Source of the DNA: CAZUGO01 sp964619935
GTDB taxonomy: Bacteria > Planctomycetota > Phycisphaerae > UBA1845 > CAIVHJ01
Direction of reading: 5' to 3'
NCBI GenBank assembly: GCA_964619935.1
Contig: CAZUGO010000003.1
Location: forward strand, 1-42,360
Length of the DNA stretch: 42,360 nt
A model generated the notes under the pieces. It made no database searches and was not told the DNA's origin. It worked only from the letters and a program-made list of their open reading frames with translations. A program made the translations under genes and the position numbers. Positions 24,591 to 32,727 of the stretch are shown here, one piece after another. The first letter of the stretch is position 1; each line of letters begins with the position of its first letter.

Positions 24591-25745
24591 GTGAGTGATC
24601 CCATCGCCTGCCTGGTACTGGCCTTGATCGTCAACGCCGCGCCCCCCAGCGTTGTCGTGGCCCCCGCAGAGGATGCCGCCGCGCAGGCCGCCCGCCAGGT
24701 CCCCGGGCATCCGGCCCGGCTGGCCATCGACCGCGGGCTGGCGTTTCTGCGCGCCACCCAGCGACCCGACGGTAGCTGGGCCCATGACAACACGTCCGAT
24801 CCGGCAATCACCGCGCTGGCCGCCAAGTGTTTCATTCAACACCCCGACTACGGCGGCACACATCCCGTCGTGCGCCGGGCCCTGTCGTTTATCCTGAGCT
24901 ACCGCCAGCCCGACGGCGGCATCTACCCGCCAGGCACCGGCATGTGGAACTACTGCACCAGCGTCTGCCTAATGGCCCTGGCTGCGGCCGGCGATCCGGA
25001 CCATCAGCCGGCCATTGAGGCCGCCCGCAAGTACCTCAAGCAGCGGCAATGGGATGCCACCGAGGACATCGACGAGCAACACGTTTGGTACGGCGGCGCC
25101 GGTTACGGCAAGCATCAGCGTCCGGACCTGTCCAACACGCAGATGATGCTCGAAGCCCTCAAGGAGAGCGGCCTGGTCGCCGAAGATCCGACCTATCGCA
25201 AGGCCTTGAAGTTCATCGAGCGCTGCCAGATGCTCAGCGGCGCCAACGACCAGCCCTTCGCCCGCGGGTCCGACGACGGCGGCTTCATCTACACGGCTGC
25301 CAACGGCGGCGAGAGCAAGGCCGGCACCGTTGTGCAGGACGGCCAACCGCGGCTGCGCTCCTACGGAAGTATGACCTACGCCGGATTCAAGAGTTACCTG
25401 TACGCCGGGCTGACCCGCGACGACCCGCGGGTGCAGGCCGCCCTGCGCTGGATCCAGAGGCACTACACCCTGGACCACAACCCCAACATGCCCGACCGCC
25501 AGTCACGCGAAGGGCTGTATTACTACTACCACGTCTTCGCCAAGGCCCTGCAGGCCTGGGGCGAACCGACCCTGGTCGACCCCAGCGGGACCCGCCACGA
25601 CTGGCGCGCCGAGCTGACCGCGAAACTCGGCCAACTGCAGAACGCCGACGGCAGTTGGGTGAATCCGACCGATCGCTGGTACGAAGGCAATCCCATGCTG
25701 GTTACCGCGTATGCGGTGTTGGCGCTGCAGGCCGCCGTGGACTGA
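24591..25745 (+). CDS. Exported terpenoid-cyclase/prenyltransferase-toroid protein
   Basis: A 384-residue protein. A hydrophobic signal (about 4-17) is followed by an alpha/alpha-toroid of the squalene-hopene cyclase/prenyltransferase fold. QW-like turns recur: RPDGSWAHD near 58, QPDGGIYPP, and NADGSWVNP near the end. The DxDD acid motif of true cyclases is not visible, so enzymatic cyclisation is doubtful. Planctomycetes encode many such secreted toroid proteins of unknown role. The GTG at 24591 has AGGAG 7 bases upstream; the open frame back to 24408 lies inside psd and is not used. Confidence 0.85.
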   Translation: MSDPIACLVLALIVNAAPPSVVVAPAEDAAAQAARQVPGHPARLAIDRGLAFLRATQRPDGSWAHDNTSDPAITALAAKCFIQHPDYGGTHPVVRRALSFILSYRQPDGGIYPPGTGMWNYCTSVCLMALAAAGDPDHQPAIEAARKYLKQRQWDATEDIDEQHVWYGGAGYGKHQRPDLSNTQMMLEALKESGLVAEDPTYRKALKFIERCQMLSGANDQPFARGSDDGGFIYTAANGGESKAGTVVQDGQPRLRSYGSMTYAGFKSYLYAGLTRDDPRVQAALRWIQRHYTLDHNPNMPDRQSREGLYYYYHVFAKALQAWGEPTLVDPSGTRHDWRAELTAKLGQLQNADGSWVNPTDRWYEGNPMLVTAYAVLALQAAVD

Positions 25746-25784
25746 GGGGCCCGTGCGTCCCGGCAGCAGCCGGCGGCCGCGATC

Positions 25785-25813
25785 TGGACGTGCCGCGGGT
25801 GCTGGCGTAGAAT
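25785..25813 (+). promoter_or_regulatory. Sigma-70-like promoter of the M42-like peptidase gene
   Basis: TGGACG (25785-25790), a 17-base spacer and TAGAAT (25808-25813) match consensus at 4 and 5 of 6 positions. The leader would be about 46 bases. Confidence 0.4.
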
Positions 25814-25865
25814 CCCGGCCTCGCCTTGAGCCGTGCGCCACCACAAACCCTCTAAAGAGCCCACC

Positions 25866-26999
25866 ATGATCAGTAAGCGCCATCGGAAAATTCTGCTCGA
25901 CGTCCTGGCGTTGCCGACGGCCCCCTTCAGCGAGGAGTGTGTGCGGCAGTTTGTCTTCGACTCCTGCCTGCGGTACGGCCTCAAGGTTCGCGAGGACAAG
26001 GCCGGCAATGTATTGGCACATTACCGGCACCCCGCGGCCCGGGTCGCCCGGCCGGTGTGCCTGTGCGGTCACCTGGATCATCCCGGGTTCCGCGCCGGTC
26101 GGACCCGGGCCGACGGCACGCTTCAGGCCCGCTGGCTCGGGGGCGTGCCACCGGATTACTTCCACGGAGCCAAGGTCCGCTTTTTTTCGGAGGGGCGGTG
26201 GGCCTTCGGGCAAGTTCGCGCCATCACGCTGCGGACCCTGGGGCTAGAACGGCCCCAACCGATGGTGCACACCGCCGAGATCGAAATCCGACGGCCCGCC
26301 GGGGCCACGGTTCGCCCGACGGCCCCGGGGATGTGGGACTTTCCCGACCCCCGCATCGTCGGCAAGCGGGTGCTGGCTCGAGCGTGCGACGACCTCGCCG
26401 GAGTGGCCGCGATCCTGTGCAGCATCGAGACCCTCGCCCGCCGAAAAGCCAGGACCGAAGCCTACTTCCTGTTTACCCGGGCCGAGGAGGTGGGGTTCAT
26501 CGGGGCCATCGCGGCGTGCCGCCGCAAGACCATTCCGGCGAAGTGCCTGGTTATCGCCGTGGAGACCAGCTCGGTGCTCCCCGGCGTGATCATGGGGGGT
26601 GGCCCGATCCTGCGGGTCGGCGATCGCTCCAGCGTTTTCACGCCGCACCTGACGGCCTGGTGCGGTCGGGTCGCCGAAGCCCTCAGCTGCAAGGACGCCA
26701 AGTTCACCTTCCAGCGCAAACTCATGGACGGCGGGTCGTGCGAGTCCAGCGCCTACTGCCAACTGGGCTACGACGCTACCGGCATCTGCATCGCCCTGGG
26801 CAACTATCACAACTGCGATCGGGCCAAACGACGGCTGGCGCCCGAGTACGTCCACCTGGACGACGTGGCCAACCTGATCCGGTGGTTCGCGGCCCTGACC
26901 ACAGCCCGCCAGGCCCTTACCCCCGGCGATGTCCGCCTGGGCAAGCGGCTCGGCCAACTGGAACGGCGCTACGCCAGGCTGCTTGGCAACTCGGTCTAG
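25866..26999 (+). CDS. M42/M28-like zinc aminopeptidase
   Basis: A 377-residue cytoplasmic-looking metallopeptidase of clan MH. Metal and catalytic residues appear in order: His69 and Asp71 (CGHLDHPG), Asp175 (ACDDLAG, bridging), catalytic Glu207 and ligand Glu208 (TRAEEVGFIGA), Glu233 or a nearby acid, and a late His in NYHNC. The inserted domain between about 85 and 165 matches the PDZ-like lid of M42 enzymes. They trim peptides or, in related members, act as cellulase-like or deblocking aminopeptidases. The ATG at 25866 is used because MISKRHRKILLDVLALPTAP is the usual start; 11 more codons are open upstream. Confidence 0.85.
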   Translation: MISKRHRKILLDVLALPTAPFSEECVRQFVFDSCLRYGLKVREDKAGNVLAHYRHPAARVARPVCLCGHLDHPGFRAGRTRADGTLQARWLGGVPPDYFHGAKVRFFSEGRWAFGQVRAITLRTLGLERPQPMVHTAEIEIRRPAGATVRPTAPGMWDFPDPRIVGKRVLARACDDLAGVAAILCSIETLARRKARTEAYFLFTRAEEVGFIGAIAACRRKTIPAKCLVIAVETSSVLPGVIMGGGPILRVGDRSSVFTPHLTAWCGRVAEALSCKDAKFTFQRKLMDGGSCESSAYCQLGYDATGICIALGNYHNCDRAKRRLAPEYVHLDDVANLIRWFAALTTARQALTPGDVRLGKRLGQLERRYARLLGNSV

Positions 27000-27033
27000 C
27001 CCGGCGGCGAAGACAACCACGCCGACTCGGGAC

Positions 27034-28887
27034 TTACAGCCCCTCCAATGCGCTGTCGCTTTTCTTCTCGGGTGCGGCACGCTTCGGTGCGGGCGGCGTG
27101 TATTCGGAATAGGTGGTCACGGTTTGGACGCGCCAGTGATCGCCCTTGAAGGTGGTGACACTCGAAGCCGAACGGATGAAATCAACCTCGGCAGCTACCG
27201 GCGCCAGTTTGCCGATGATCATGAGCAGGGTCCGAATCTGGTCGGCTTCCGGCGACGGCGGGATCATGGCAGCGCCCATCGGCATCATGCCCAGCATCAT
27301 GGCCGCCTGCTGGCCCCAGGTGCTGGTGTCGGTAAATGAGGCGCTGGACACGGGACCGCTGGGCAGCACGCCTTCGCTCTGAAAACGCGGGTTCTTGGCG
27401 AATGAAGGGGCCTCGCCCTTGGCGCTGGCCAGGCACTTATTGACCGCCGCAGTGGTGTTGCTGACATACAGCCAGCCGTCCTGCACGCCGTACAGAAACT
27501 GGCCGACCCCCATCATCATCAACATGGGATGGGCCACGGTCTTGAACCCATCGGCATTGATGCCCGAAGCCTGACCCACCGACACGTTCTCACCCAGCCG
27601 CTTGAGTTGGCCATCCAGCGCTGCCATGGCCTTGTCCTTGTCGCGAACCTTGACCATCATGACCGACTCGCCCGGGCTCATCCCGCCGGCAGCGGCGGCC
27701 CCGAAGGTCACGCTGATCAACTGGCCATCCAGCCAGTCCAACACGTCGCGCTGCACGTCGAAGTTGACGCGGTTCTGCCACTCGTTCCAACTCGCGATCC
27801 ACTGCGGTCCGGCGGGGAAATTGGTGCTGACGAAGTGCTGCACGAACTGATATAACCCGTCCAGATCGGCGCCGGTCCAGGCGTAAAAGCCGTTGGCATC
27901 CTGCGGCACGTGCTTCAAGAAGCCGTCCAGCGGCGGGCGATCGGCCAGTACCCGACACAGCTTCTTGGTCTTGCCGCCCTCGCTGATCCGGGTCACCGCG
28001 TGGCTGACCGTCTTGAGCCCTTCGGTCTGTTCGGTCGCGGCGATGTAATCAATGAAGTCGAGTTCATTGAGTACCTTCCGGACCATCTGGATGTCCTCGC
28101 CGGGGGCCCCCTGCTGCTCGTGGGCGGCGACCATGCCGCCGAAGCTGGACCACAGCCTGGCCAGGTCCACGAACGACACCGAATCTTCCGGCTTGGGCAG
28201 ATCGCCGATGGCCTTGCGAAAGCGCTCGCCGGACGTCAGCGCTGCGGACTTGCCCTCGCCGCTGAGCATGGCGATCACCTCGGTGACCATCGCCGGGCTG
28301 GTGGACATCCCCACGACGGTGTCACGATGAAACAGATTGAGCGAGACCGGTATCGGCCCGGCGCTCAACGTCCAGACCTTGGCCCCACCCTGCTCGCTGG
28401 TGACCACCGACAACGATTCGTCCAGAGCCGCCAATTGCTCCATCATCGCGACCAGGCCCTTGACATTGGCGTCCAGGGTCTCCTTCTTGGGCGCCAGCAG
28501 CACGGTGTTCTCTGGAACCGGCGGCATGAACCGCTGGAAGAACGCGACCTCGTTGCCGAACAGGTCCGACCACTTGATGTTGGTGCACTGCTCGATGGCC
28601 TTGTCCCAGTGTGTGTTGAATTCGGCGCGCTGCTCATCGGTCTCCATCTGGCTGTTGACCATGCTGCGGATGTCGCGGTCGATGTGCACCGCCTTGAGGG
28701 CCTCAAACACCTGGCTCCAGTGTTTGTTCAAGAACTCCCGCTCGGGATTGGCCGCCTTGTGGATATACAACCAGCAATCGGCGGGAACCGCCTTGGACAG
28801 GATGAAGCGATCGCCCTGGGCCGAGGCGCGGGGCATCCCCGCCAAGCTCAAGACCGTCGCCGCCAAACACAGTACTTTGGTTCTCAT
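27034..28887 (-). CDS. Exported protein of unknown function (DUF3352-like)
   Basis: A 617-residue protein with a clear signal peptide (MRTKVLCLAATVLSLAGM...ASAQ, about 1-24). The layout of an N-terminal WLYIHKA segment, repeated mixed alpha/beta stretches and self-comparison-like phrases (DSVSFVDLARLW, GFYAWTGADLDGLYQFV) resembles planctomycete DUF3352-type proteins; this is recollection and not certain. The C-terminal 20 residues are charged and Pro-rich. AGAGGAG lies 5 bases before the ATG at 28887. No catalytic motif is recognised. It is monocistronic between convergent or separate units. Confidence 0.75.
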   Translation of the reverse strand: MRTKVLCLAATVLSLAGMPRASAQGDRFILSKAVPADCWLYIHKAANPEREFLNKHWSQVFEALKAVHIDRDIRSMVNSQMETDEQRAEFNTHWDKAIEQCTNIKWSDLFGNEVAFFQRFMPPVPENTVLLAPKKETLDANVKGLVAMMEQLAALDESLSVVTSEQGGAKVWTLSAGPIPVSLNLFHRDTVVGMSTSPAMVTEVIAMLSGEGKSAALTSGERFRKAIGDLPKPEDSVSFVDLARLWSSFGGMVAAHEQQGAPGEDIQMVRKVLNELDFIDYIAATEQTEGLKTVSHAVTRISEGGKTKKLCRVLADRPPLDGFLKHVPQDANGFYAWTGADLDGLYQFVQHFVSTNFPAGPQWIASWNEWQNRVNFDVQRDVLDWLDGQLISVTFGAAAAGGMSPGESVMMVKVRDKDKAMAALDGQLKRLGENVSVGQASGINADGFKTVAHPMLMMMGVGQFLYGVQDGWLYVSNTTAAVNKCLASAKGEAPSFAKNPRFQSEGVLPSGPVSSASFTDTSTWGQQAAMMLGMMPMGAAMIPPSPEADQIRTLLMIIGKLAPVAAEVDFIRSASSVTTFKGDHWRVQTVTTYSEYTPPAPKRAAPEKKSDSALEGL

Positions 28888-29022
28888 GATGTCTCCTCTT
28901 TCGAGTTCGGGACCTGAGGTCCCGGGTGTCTTTGGGTGATCCCGCTTCCCTGCCAGGCCGAAGGGTCGGTCTGGCTCGGCCGTCCCGGCGATCCGCAACG
29001 CCGACTCGCCAGCCGGCCCGCT

Positions 29023-29028
29023 ACTATA
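29023..29028 (-). promoter_or_regulatory. Candidate -10 for the 617-residue exported protein
   Basis: On the minus strand TATAGT (29028-29023) is close to the -10 consensus, about 135 bases before the ATG at 28887. No clear -35 is seen. Confidence 0.3.
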
Positions 29029-29059
29029 CACTTAAGCGCGGGGCAACTGCCACCCCACC

Positions 29060-29611
29060 TCAATCCTGGGATTCGTGCCGCCGCCTCGAGTATTCTTCCA
29101 GATACTCGTCCGAGACCCCCCCGAGGTTGTCCGGCGGTGGATGCAGGCGCAACAGCCGGGCGCAATTCCCGGCCAGCAGGAAGAGCAGGACGGCCGCCAC
29201 CGCCAGGCACGCATTGACCAGCAGCCGGCCCCAACCGGCCCACCACCAGAGGTCGACCGCCAGCCGCAGCCACCAGACCGCCGCCAGCAACCCGCTGATC
29301 CCCAGGGCCCAACGGCCGCTGCTGGGGCGCTCACCCTGCAGACCCAGCCCGCCGGCCACCCGCCCCAACCCCCCCGCGAAAGACAGCACCGTGCTGAGCA
29401 TCGCTACGGTCCAGGGCAAGGTCTCCAGCCGCAAGTAGTCGGACGGCCCGTCAACCGGCTGGTGCAGCTTGCCCTGGGTCCAACCGCTGATCGACCACAG
29501 GCAACAGGTGCTGCAGGCCAGCACCAGGCCCGCGCCCTGAAAGAGATAGCCGCTGGCGGTGACAAATGCCCGGGGATTGGGATCGGGACTCCGGGGCTCC
29601 GGCAAGGTCAT
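29060..29611 (-). CDS. Membrane protein of unknown function
   Basis: A 183-residue protein with about four hydrophobic segments: near 20-42, 62-82, 100-122 and 125-148. A cytoplasmic-looking C-terminus contains NLGGVSDEYLEEYSRRRHESQD. The ATG at 29611 overlaps the stop of the preceding gene as ATGA, and AAGG lies 7 bases upstream; this start is chosen over the longer frame to 29656. It is the last gene of an overlapping three-gene operon with a YbjQ-like protein and a GT2 glycosyltransferase, so a role in envelope glycan or lipid handling is a guess. I do not recognise the family. Confidence 0.7.
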   Translation of the reverse strand: MTLPEPRSPDPNPRAFVTASGYLFQGAGLVLACSTCCLWSISGWTQGKLHQPVDGPSDYLRLETLPWTVAMLSTVLSFAGGLGRVAGGLGLQGERPSSGRWALGISGLLAAVWWLRLAVDLWWWAGWGRLLVNACLAVAAVLLFLLAGNCARLLRLHPPPDNLGGVSDEYLEEYSRRRHESQD

Positions 29612-30018
29612 CGATCGGCCTTCTCGACCTGCACCGCGTCCCCGCTGGCGGAACACCGGCCGGCGGTGGTGCGTTCGTGGCGGAGGTTGATCACGGCGTT
29701 GGCCCCTTTCATCGCCGCCAAGGCCTTGATTCCTTCCAGGGCCTCGTCCGGGGCCCGAAAGCCCTCGACGATGATCGCTTCCACCTGGCGAACGATGTGA
29801 TAGCCGGCAATGGTGCCGGCACTGGAGGTGGCCACGATCTTCTCCGCTTCGGTGCGCCGTTGCCGGGCCAACTCGGTGTCCGGCCCCCCGTACTTCTGCA
29901 ATCGCGGATGCATCCGGGGGACTCGCAGCCGGGCACGGATCTTGAGAAACACCCAGAGCGCGCCCGCGACGACGGCGGCCGCGACCACCCCCTTGAACGC
30001 AAGCTCATTATCCAACAA
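29608..30018 (-). CDS. Membrane-anchored YbjQ/UPF0145-like protein
   Basis: A 136-residue protein. Residues 8-26 form one membrane anchor. From about 58 the sequence AGTIAGYHIVRQVEAIIVEG...GIKALAAMKGANAVINLRH has the pattern of YbjQ/UPF0145 domains (a GYxI strand and a GANAV turn), a family proposed to bind metal or to be heavy-metal related but not well characterised. The start is a TTG at 30018, supported by GGAGG 9 bases upstream; it overlaps the end of the GT2 gene by 11 bases. Its stop overlaps the next start. Confidence 0.7.
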   Translation of the reverse strand: MLDNELAFKGVVAAAVVAGALWVFLKIRARLRVPRMHPRLQKYGGPDTELARQRRTEAEKIVATSSAGTIAGYHIVRQVEAIIVEGFRAPDEALEGIKALAAMKGANAVINLRHERTTAGRCSASGDAVQVEKADR

Positions 30019-31225
30019 TGCCGTCGCCCTCCGCCGACAGTTTGGAACCCCGATAGGTCGTGCCCCGCCAGGTGGTGGTGGTCAAACCGCCGAGCTTGGT
30101 CATGGCGTTGACCAGGATGGCAAGTGCAATCAGCGCCCCCATGAAATAAGTCGAGACGTAGACCGCCTCGGCCTGGTTCAAGCGATAGAAGCGCACCAGC
30201 AGGGTCTGTTGGGCCAGCAGCGTGAGGGCACTGATCACCGTGATCGTCGCCCAGGGACCGGGTGCATCGGCCAGGATCCAGCCGACCGCGCCCGCGATCA
30301 GCGAGCACCACGGCAGGATGGACGACACCAGCAGGACCATGGCCGAGATCAACAACCTCCGGAAACCGGCAAAGCATCCGTAGAAGATCCGACTCCAGCC
30401 GCGCCAGCACTCACCAAAACTGGAGTACATCCGCGTGCGATAGAGATCCGTATTCTGGACCACGTGCAGCCGCCGGCCGATCTCCTTCACCCGCCGGGCC
30501 ATGTGGATGTCTTCATTGACCTCGGTCTTGATCCGCTCGTGTCCGCCGATGGCCTCATACAATTCGCGGGTCATCAGCATGAAGGCGCCGTTGGCATAGG
30601 CGGTCTTGGATGCCGGATTATTGACCTTCTGCGGCCGAAACCACATCACCATGATCGCCGCACACACCGGCTGGATCACGCGCTCCCAGAAGCTGCGGGT
30701 TTCCAATACCGGCAGGATCGAGAGCAAGTCGACGCCCTGCCGGAGGGCGTAGCTGACCGCCACGGCCAGGGTCCGCCGCGAGACCTGGGCACAGTCGGCG
30801 TCGGTGAAACACAGCCATTCGCCGGTGGACTGCGCCACCCCGTGGTGCATGGCATTGTTCTTGCCGAACCAGCCCTCGCGCAGCTCCGAAACGTCCACGA
30901 CCGTATAGGTGACCCCCGGGGGGGCGGTCTGCTGCTCCAGAAGCTGCAGGGTGGCGTCGCGGCTGCGGTCGTTGACGGCGATGACCTCCAGGTTGGGATA
31001 GTCCTGGGAAAGCAACGTGGAGACGCAGGCCGCGATGTTGTCCTGCTCGTCTTTGGCCGCCACCAGCACCGACACCCGCGGCGGCTGTTGCGGAAGATCA
31101 GCGGGGCTCTGCGACGACAACGGTTTCTCGGCGCGCTGGGCCTGATTGAGCGCCGCATGGCGCGACAACCACACCACACCCACCAGGACCAGGGTTCCGG
31201 ACCACAACCAAAAGATGCCGTCCAA
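30008..31225 (-). CDS. GT2-family membrane glycosyltransferase
   Basis: A 405-residue processive-type glycosyltransferase. One N-terminal membrane segment (5-21) precedes a GT-A domain (about 50-285) with VSVLVAAKDEQDNI, the metal-binding DAD motif at 142-144 (CFTDADC) and the acidic ED pair at 238-239 (TEVNEDIHM). Three more membrane segments follow (about 288-312, 318-337, 355-378). GWFGKNNAMHHG is seen in HpnB-like and related lipid glycosyltransferases, so the acceptor may be a lipid; this is inference. The start is TTG at 31225 with GGAAG about 5 bases upstream. First gene of the operon. Confidence 0.87.
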   Translation of the reverse strand: MDGIFWLWSGTLVLVGVVWLSRHAALNQAQRAEKPLSSQSPADLPQQPPRVSVLVAAKDEQDNIAACVSTLLSQDYPNLEVIAVNDRSRDATLQLLEQQTAPPGVTYTVVDVSELREGWFGKNNAMHHGVAQSTGEWLCFTDADCAQVSRRTLAVAVSYALRQGVDLLSILPVLETRSFWERVIQPVCAAIMVMWFRPQKVNNPASKTAYANGAFMLMTRELYEAIGGHERIKTEVNEDIHMARRVKEIGRRLHVVQNTDLYRTRMYSSFGECWRGWSRIFYGCFAGFRRLLISAMVLLVSSILPWCSLIAGAVGWILADAPGPWATITVISALTLLAQQTLLVRFYRLNQAEAVYVSTYFMGALIALAILVNAMTKLGGLTTTTWRGTTYRGSKLSAEGDGIVG

Positions 31226-31269
31226 ATCAGCTTCCGTTCGAGGACCACGCGTCGGCTTCGAGGCGGGCG

Positions 31270-31298
31270 ATTATCCGGCAATCACCTGGCGACAGCAA
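31270..31298 (-). promoter_or_regulatory. Promoter of the GT2 operon
   Basis: On the minus strand TTGCTG (31298-31293), a 17-base spacer and GATAAT (31275-31270) fit a sigma-70-like promoter, with a leader of about 40 bases. Confidence 0.4.
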
Positions 31299-31410
31299 GC
31301 AACGGTTCGCCCCAGCGGCGGCGCGGCCTGCCGCAACCCGCCTTTCGTGGCGCGAAGCCTCGCTCAAGCCGATAAGCGGTTGCCGTCAATTGGGTTAACC
31401 GGGACGCGGT

Positions 31411-31440
31411 TTGACCGGGGCTGCATCGCGGACCTACAAT
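31411..31440 (+). promoter_or_regulatory. Promoter of the GT-C/AsmA-like operon
   Basis: TTGACC (31411-31416), an 18-base spacer and TACAAT (31435-31440) each match consensus at 5 of 6 positions. The start is expected near 31447, about 33 bases before the ATG at 31480. Confidence 0.55.
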
Positions 31441-31479
31441 CCTGACCCGTGCGGCACGCTCACGCCGTAATAAGTATGA

Positions 31480-32727
31480 ATGGTGCAATTGCCCAGGCTC
31501 ATTTGGATTTCAGCCCTTGCGATGCTCGGCGGCGCCGCGGCCCGCGTGGCCGTGATTGTGTTGCCGTTCGGTGCTTCGACCGATCCGGCGCTGCTGCCGG
31601 ATGAGGTCCAGTATTGGAACATGGCGGTGGGGCTGGCCGACGGCGCTGGCTTGCAGGATGAGCTGGGCTTTCGGGCGGCCCGCATGCCGCTGTATCCGGC
31701 GCTGCTGGCGGTGTGTGCCCATCAGGCGAACGGACGGCGGACGGCCCTGGTCATGCAGGCGCTGCTCGGTGCCTTGAGCTGCGGTTTCGCCGCGGTGCTG
31801 GCCGCCCGGGTTGCCCCTGCCCACCTCCGCCGGGTCGTCGCGGCGGTAGCGGGCGGGCTGGTGGCCCTGGACCCATTCCTGGTGTATTTTCACCGCTTTC
31901 TGTTAACCGAGAACTTGTTTACGGCGGCGCTGTGCGGCTTCGTGCTGCTGAGCTGGCCGTTGTTGTGCCCCGAGCGGACGCCAGGCCTGTTCCGGTGGCT
32001 CGGTGCCGGCGCGGCAGCCGCCGGGTGTGTGTATCTGCGCCCGGCAACCGTCGGCCTGCTGGTCTGTTGGAGCGGGTTGTTGTGCTGCTGCCGCGGCGGC
32101 CGGCCGGCGACCTGGGCGGGCCTGGCCTGCAGTTGGCTGGTCGTGGTGGTGGCGTTGGTGCCTTGGGCGGCGCGCAACCAACGCGTCACCGGACGCTGGA
32201 CCTGGTTGACGAACCGCGCCGGAATCTCGTTGTACGATGGCGTGCGGCCCGGTGCCGATGGCGGCAGCGATCTGGGTGCCATCAAACGGGCGCCGGAGGT
32301 CGCCGGCCTGGACGAGGTCGCCTGGAATGCCTATTTCCAGGCCCGCTCACGGGAACTCCTGGTCCAGGACCCCTTGCGGATCGTGACGCTCGCCGGCCGC
32401 AAACTGCTGCGAACCTGGAGCCCCTGGCCCAATGCCGCCGATTACCAACAAGTCTGGATCCGGATTCTGGCGGGTACCTGGACCGCCGCGGTCCTGATCA
32501 CGGCGGCGATCGGCTTCGCGGTGCTGTGGCGCCGGCATCGCGCCGCGGCCCTGCTGCTGATCCTGCCGGCACTATACGTCACCGGGCTGCACCTGCTGTT
32601 CGTGGGCAGCGTCCGCTATCGCCTCCCGGTCATGCCGCCGCTGGAGGTGTTGTCGGCGATCGGCGTCGGCGTTCTGCTGTGCCGTGGGCGGGGCCGCAAC
32701 CCCGTCGATCCGGCGGTCGAATCATGA
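31480..32727 (+). CDS. GT-C-fold membrane glycosyltransferase (PMT/ArnT-like)
   Basis: A 415-residue polytopic protein with about ten hydrophobic segments. The first outer loop has LLPDEVQYWNMAVGLADG (39-56) and RMPLYPALLA (about 68-77), the D-E-x-x-Y plus P-x-Y-P-x-L pattern of polyisoprenyl-phosphate-dependent sugar transferases such as PMT and ArnT. Such enzymes move a sugar from an undecaprenyl carrier to lipid or protein on the outer face of the membrane. The acceptor is unknown. No SD is visible before the ATG. The stop overlaps the start of the AsmA-like gene as ATGA. Confidence 0.82.
   Translation: MVQLPRLIWISALAMLGGAAARVAVIVLPFGASTDPALLPDEVQYWNMAVGLADGAGLQDELGFRAARMPLYPALLAVCAHQANGRRTALVMQALLGALSCGFAAVLAARVAPAHLRRVVAAVAGGLVALDPFLVYFHRFLLTENLFTAALCGFVLLSWPLLCPERTPGLFRWLGAGAAAAGCVYLRPATVGLLVCWSGLLCCCRGGRPATWAGLACSWLVVVVALVPWAARNQRVTGRWTWLTNRAGISLYDGVRPGADGGSDLGAIKRAPEVAGLDEVAWNAYFQARSRELLVQDPLRIVTLAGRKLLRTWSPWPNAADYQQVWIRILAGTWTAAVLITAAIGFAVLWRRHRAAALLLILPALYVTGLHLLFVGSVRYRLPVMPPLEVLSAIGVGVLLCRGRGRNPVDPAVES

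Noticed and set aside
24591..25745. Functional squalene-hopene cyclase
   Set aside because: No DxDD motif, too short at 384 residues against about 630-700, and it carries a signal peptide.
31713..32723. 337-codon upstream extension of the AsmA-like gene
   Set aside because: It overlaps the GT-C gene in another frame and is Arg/Pro/Gly-rich; the ATGA overlap at 32724 marks the real start.
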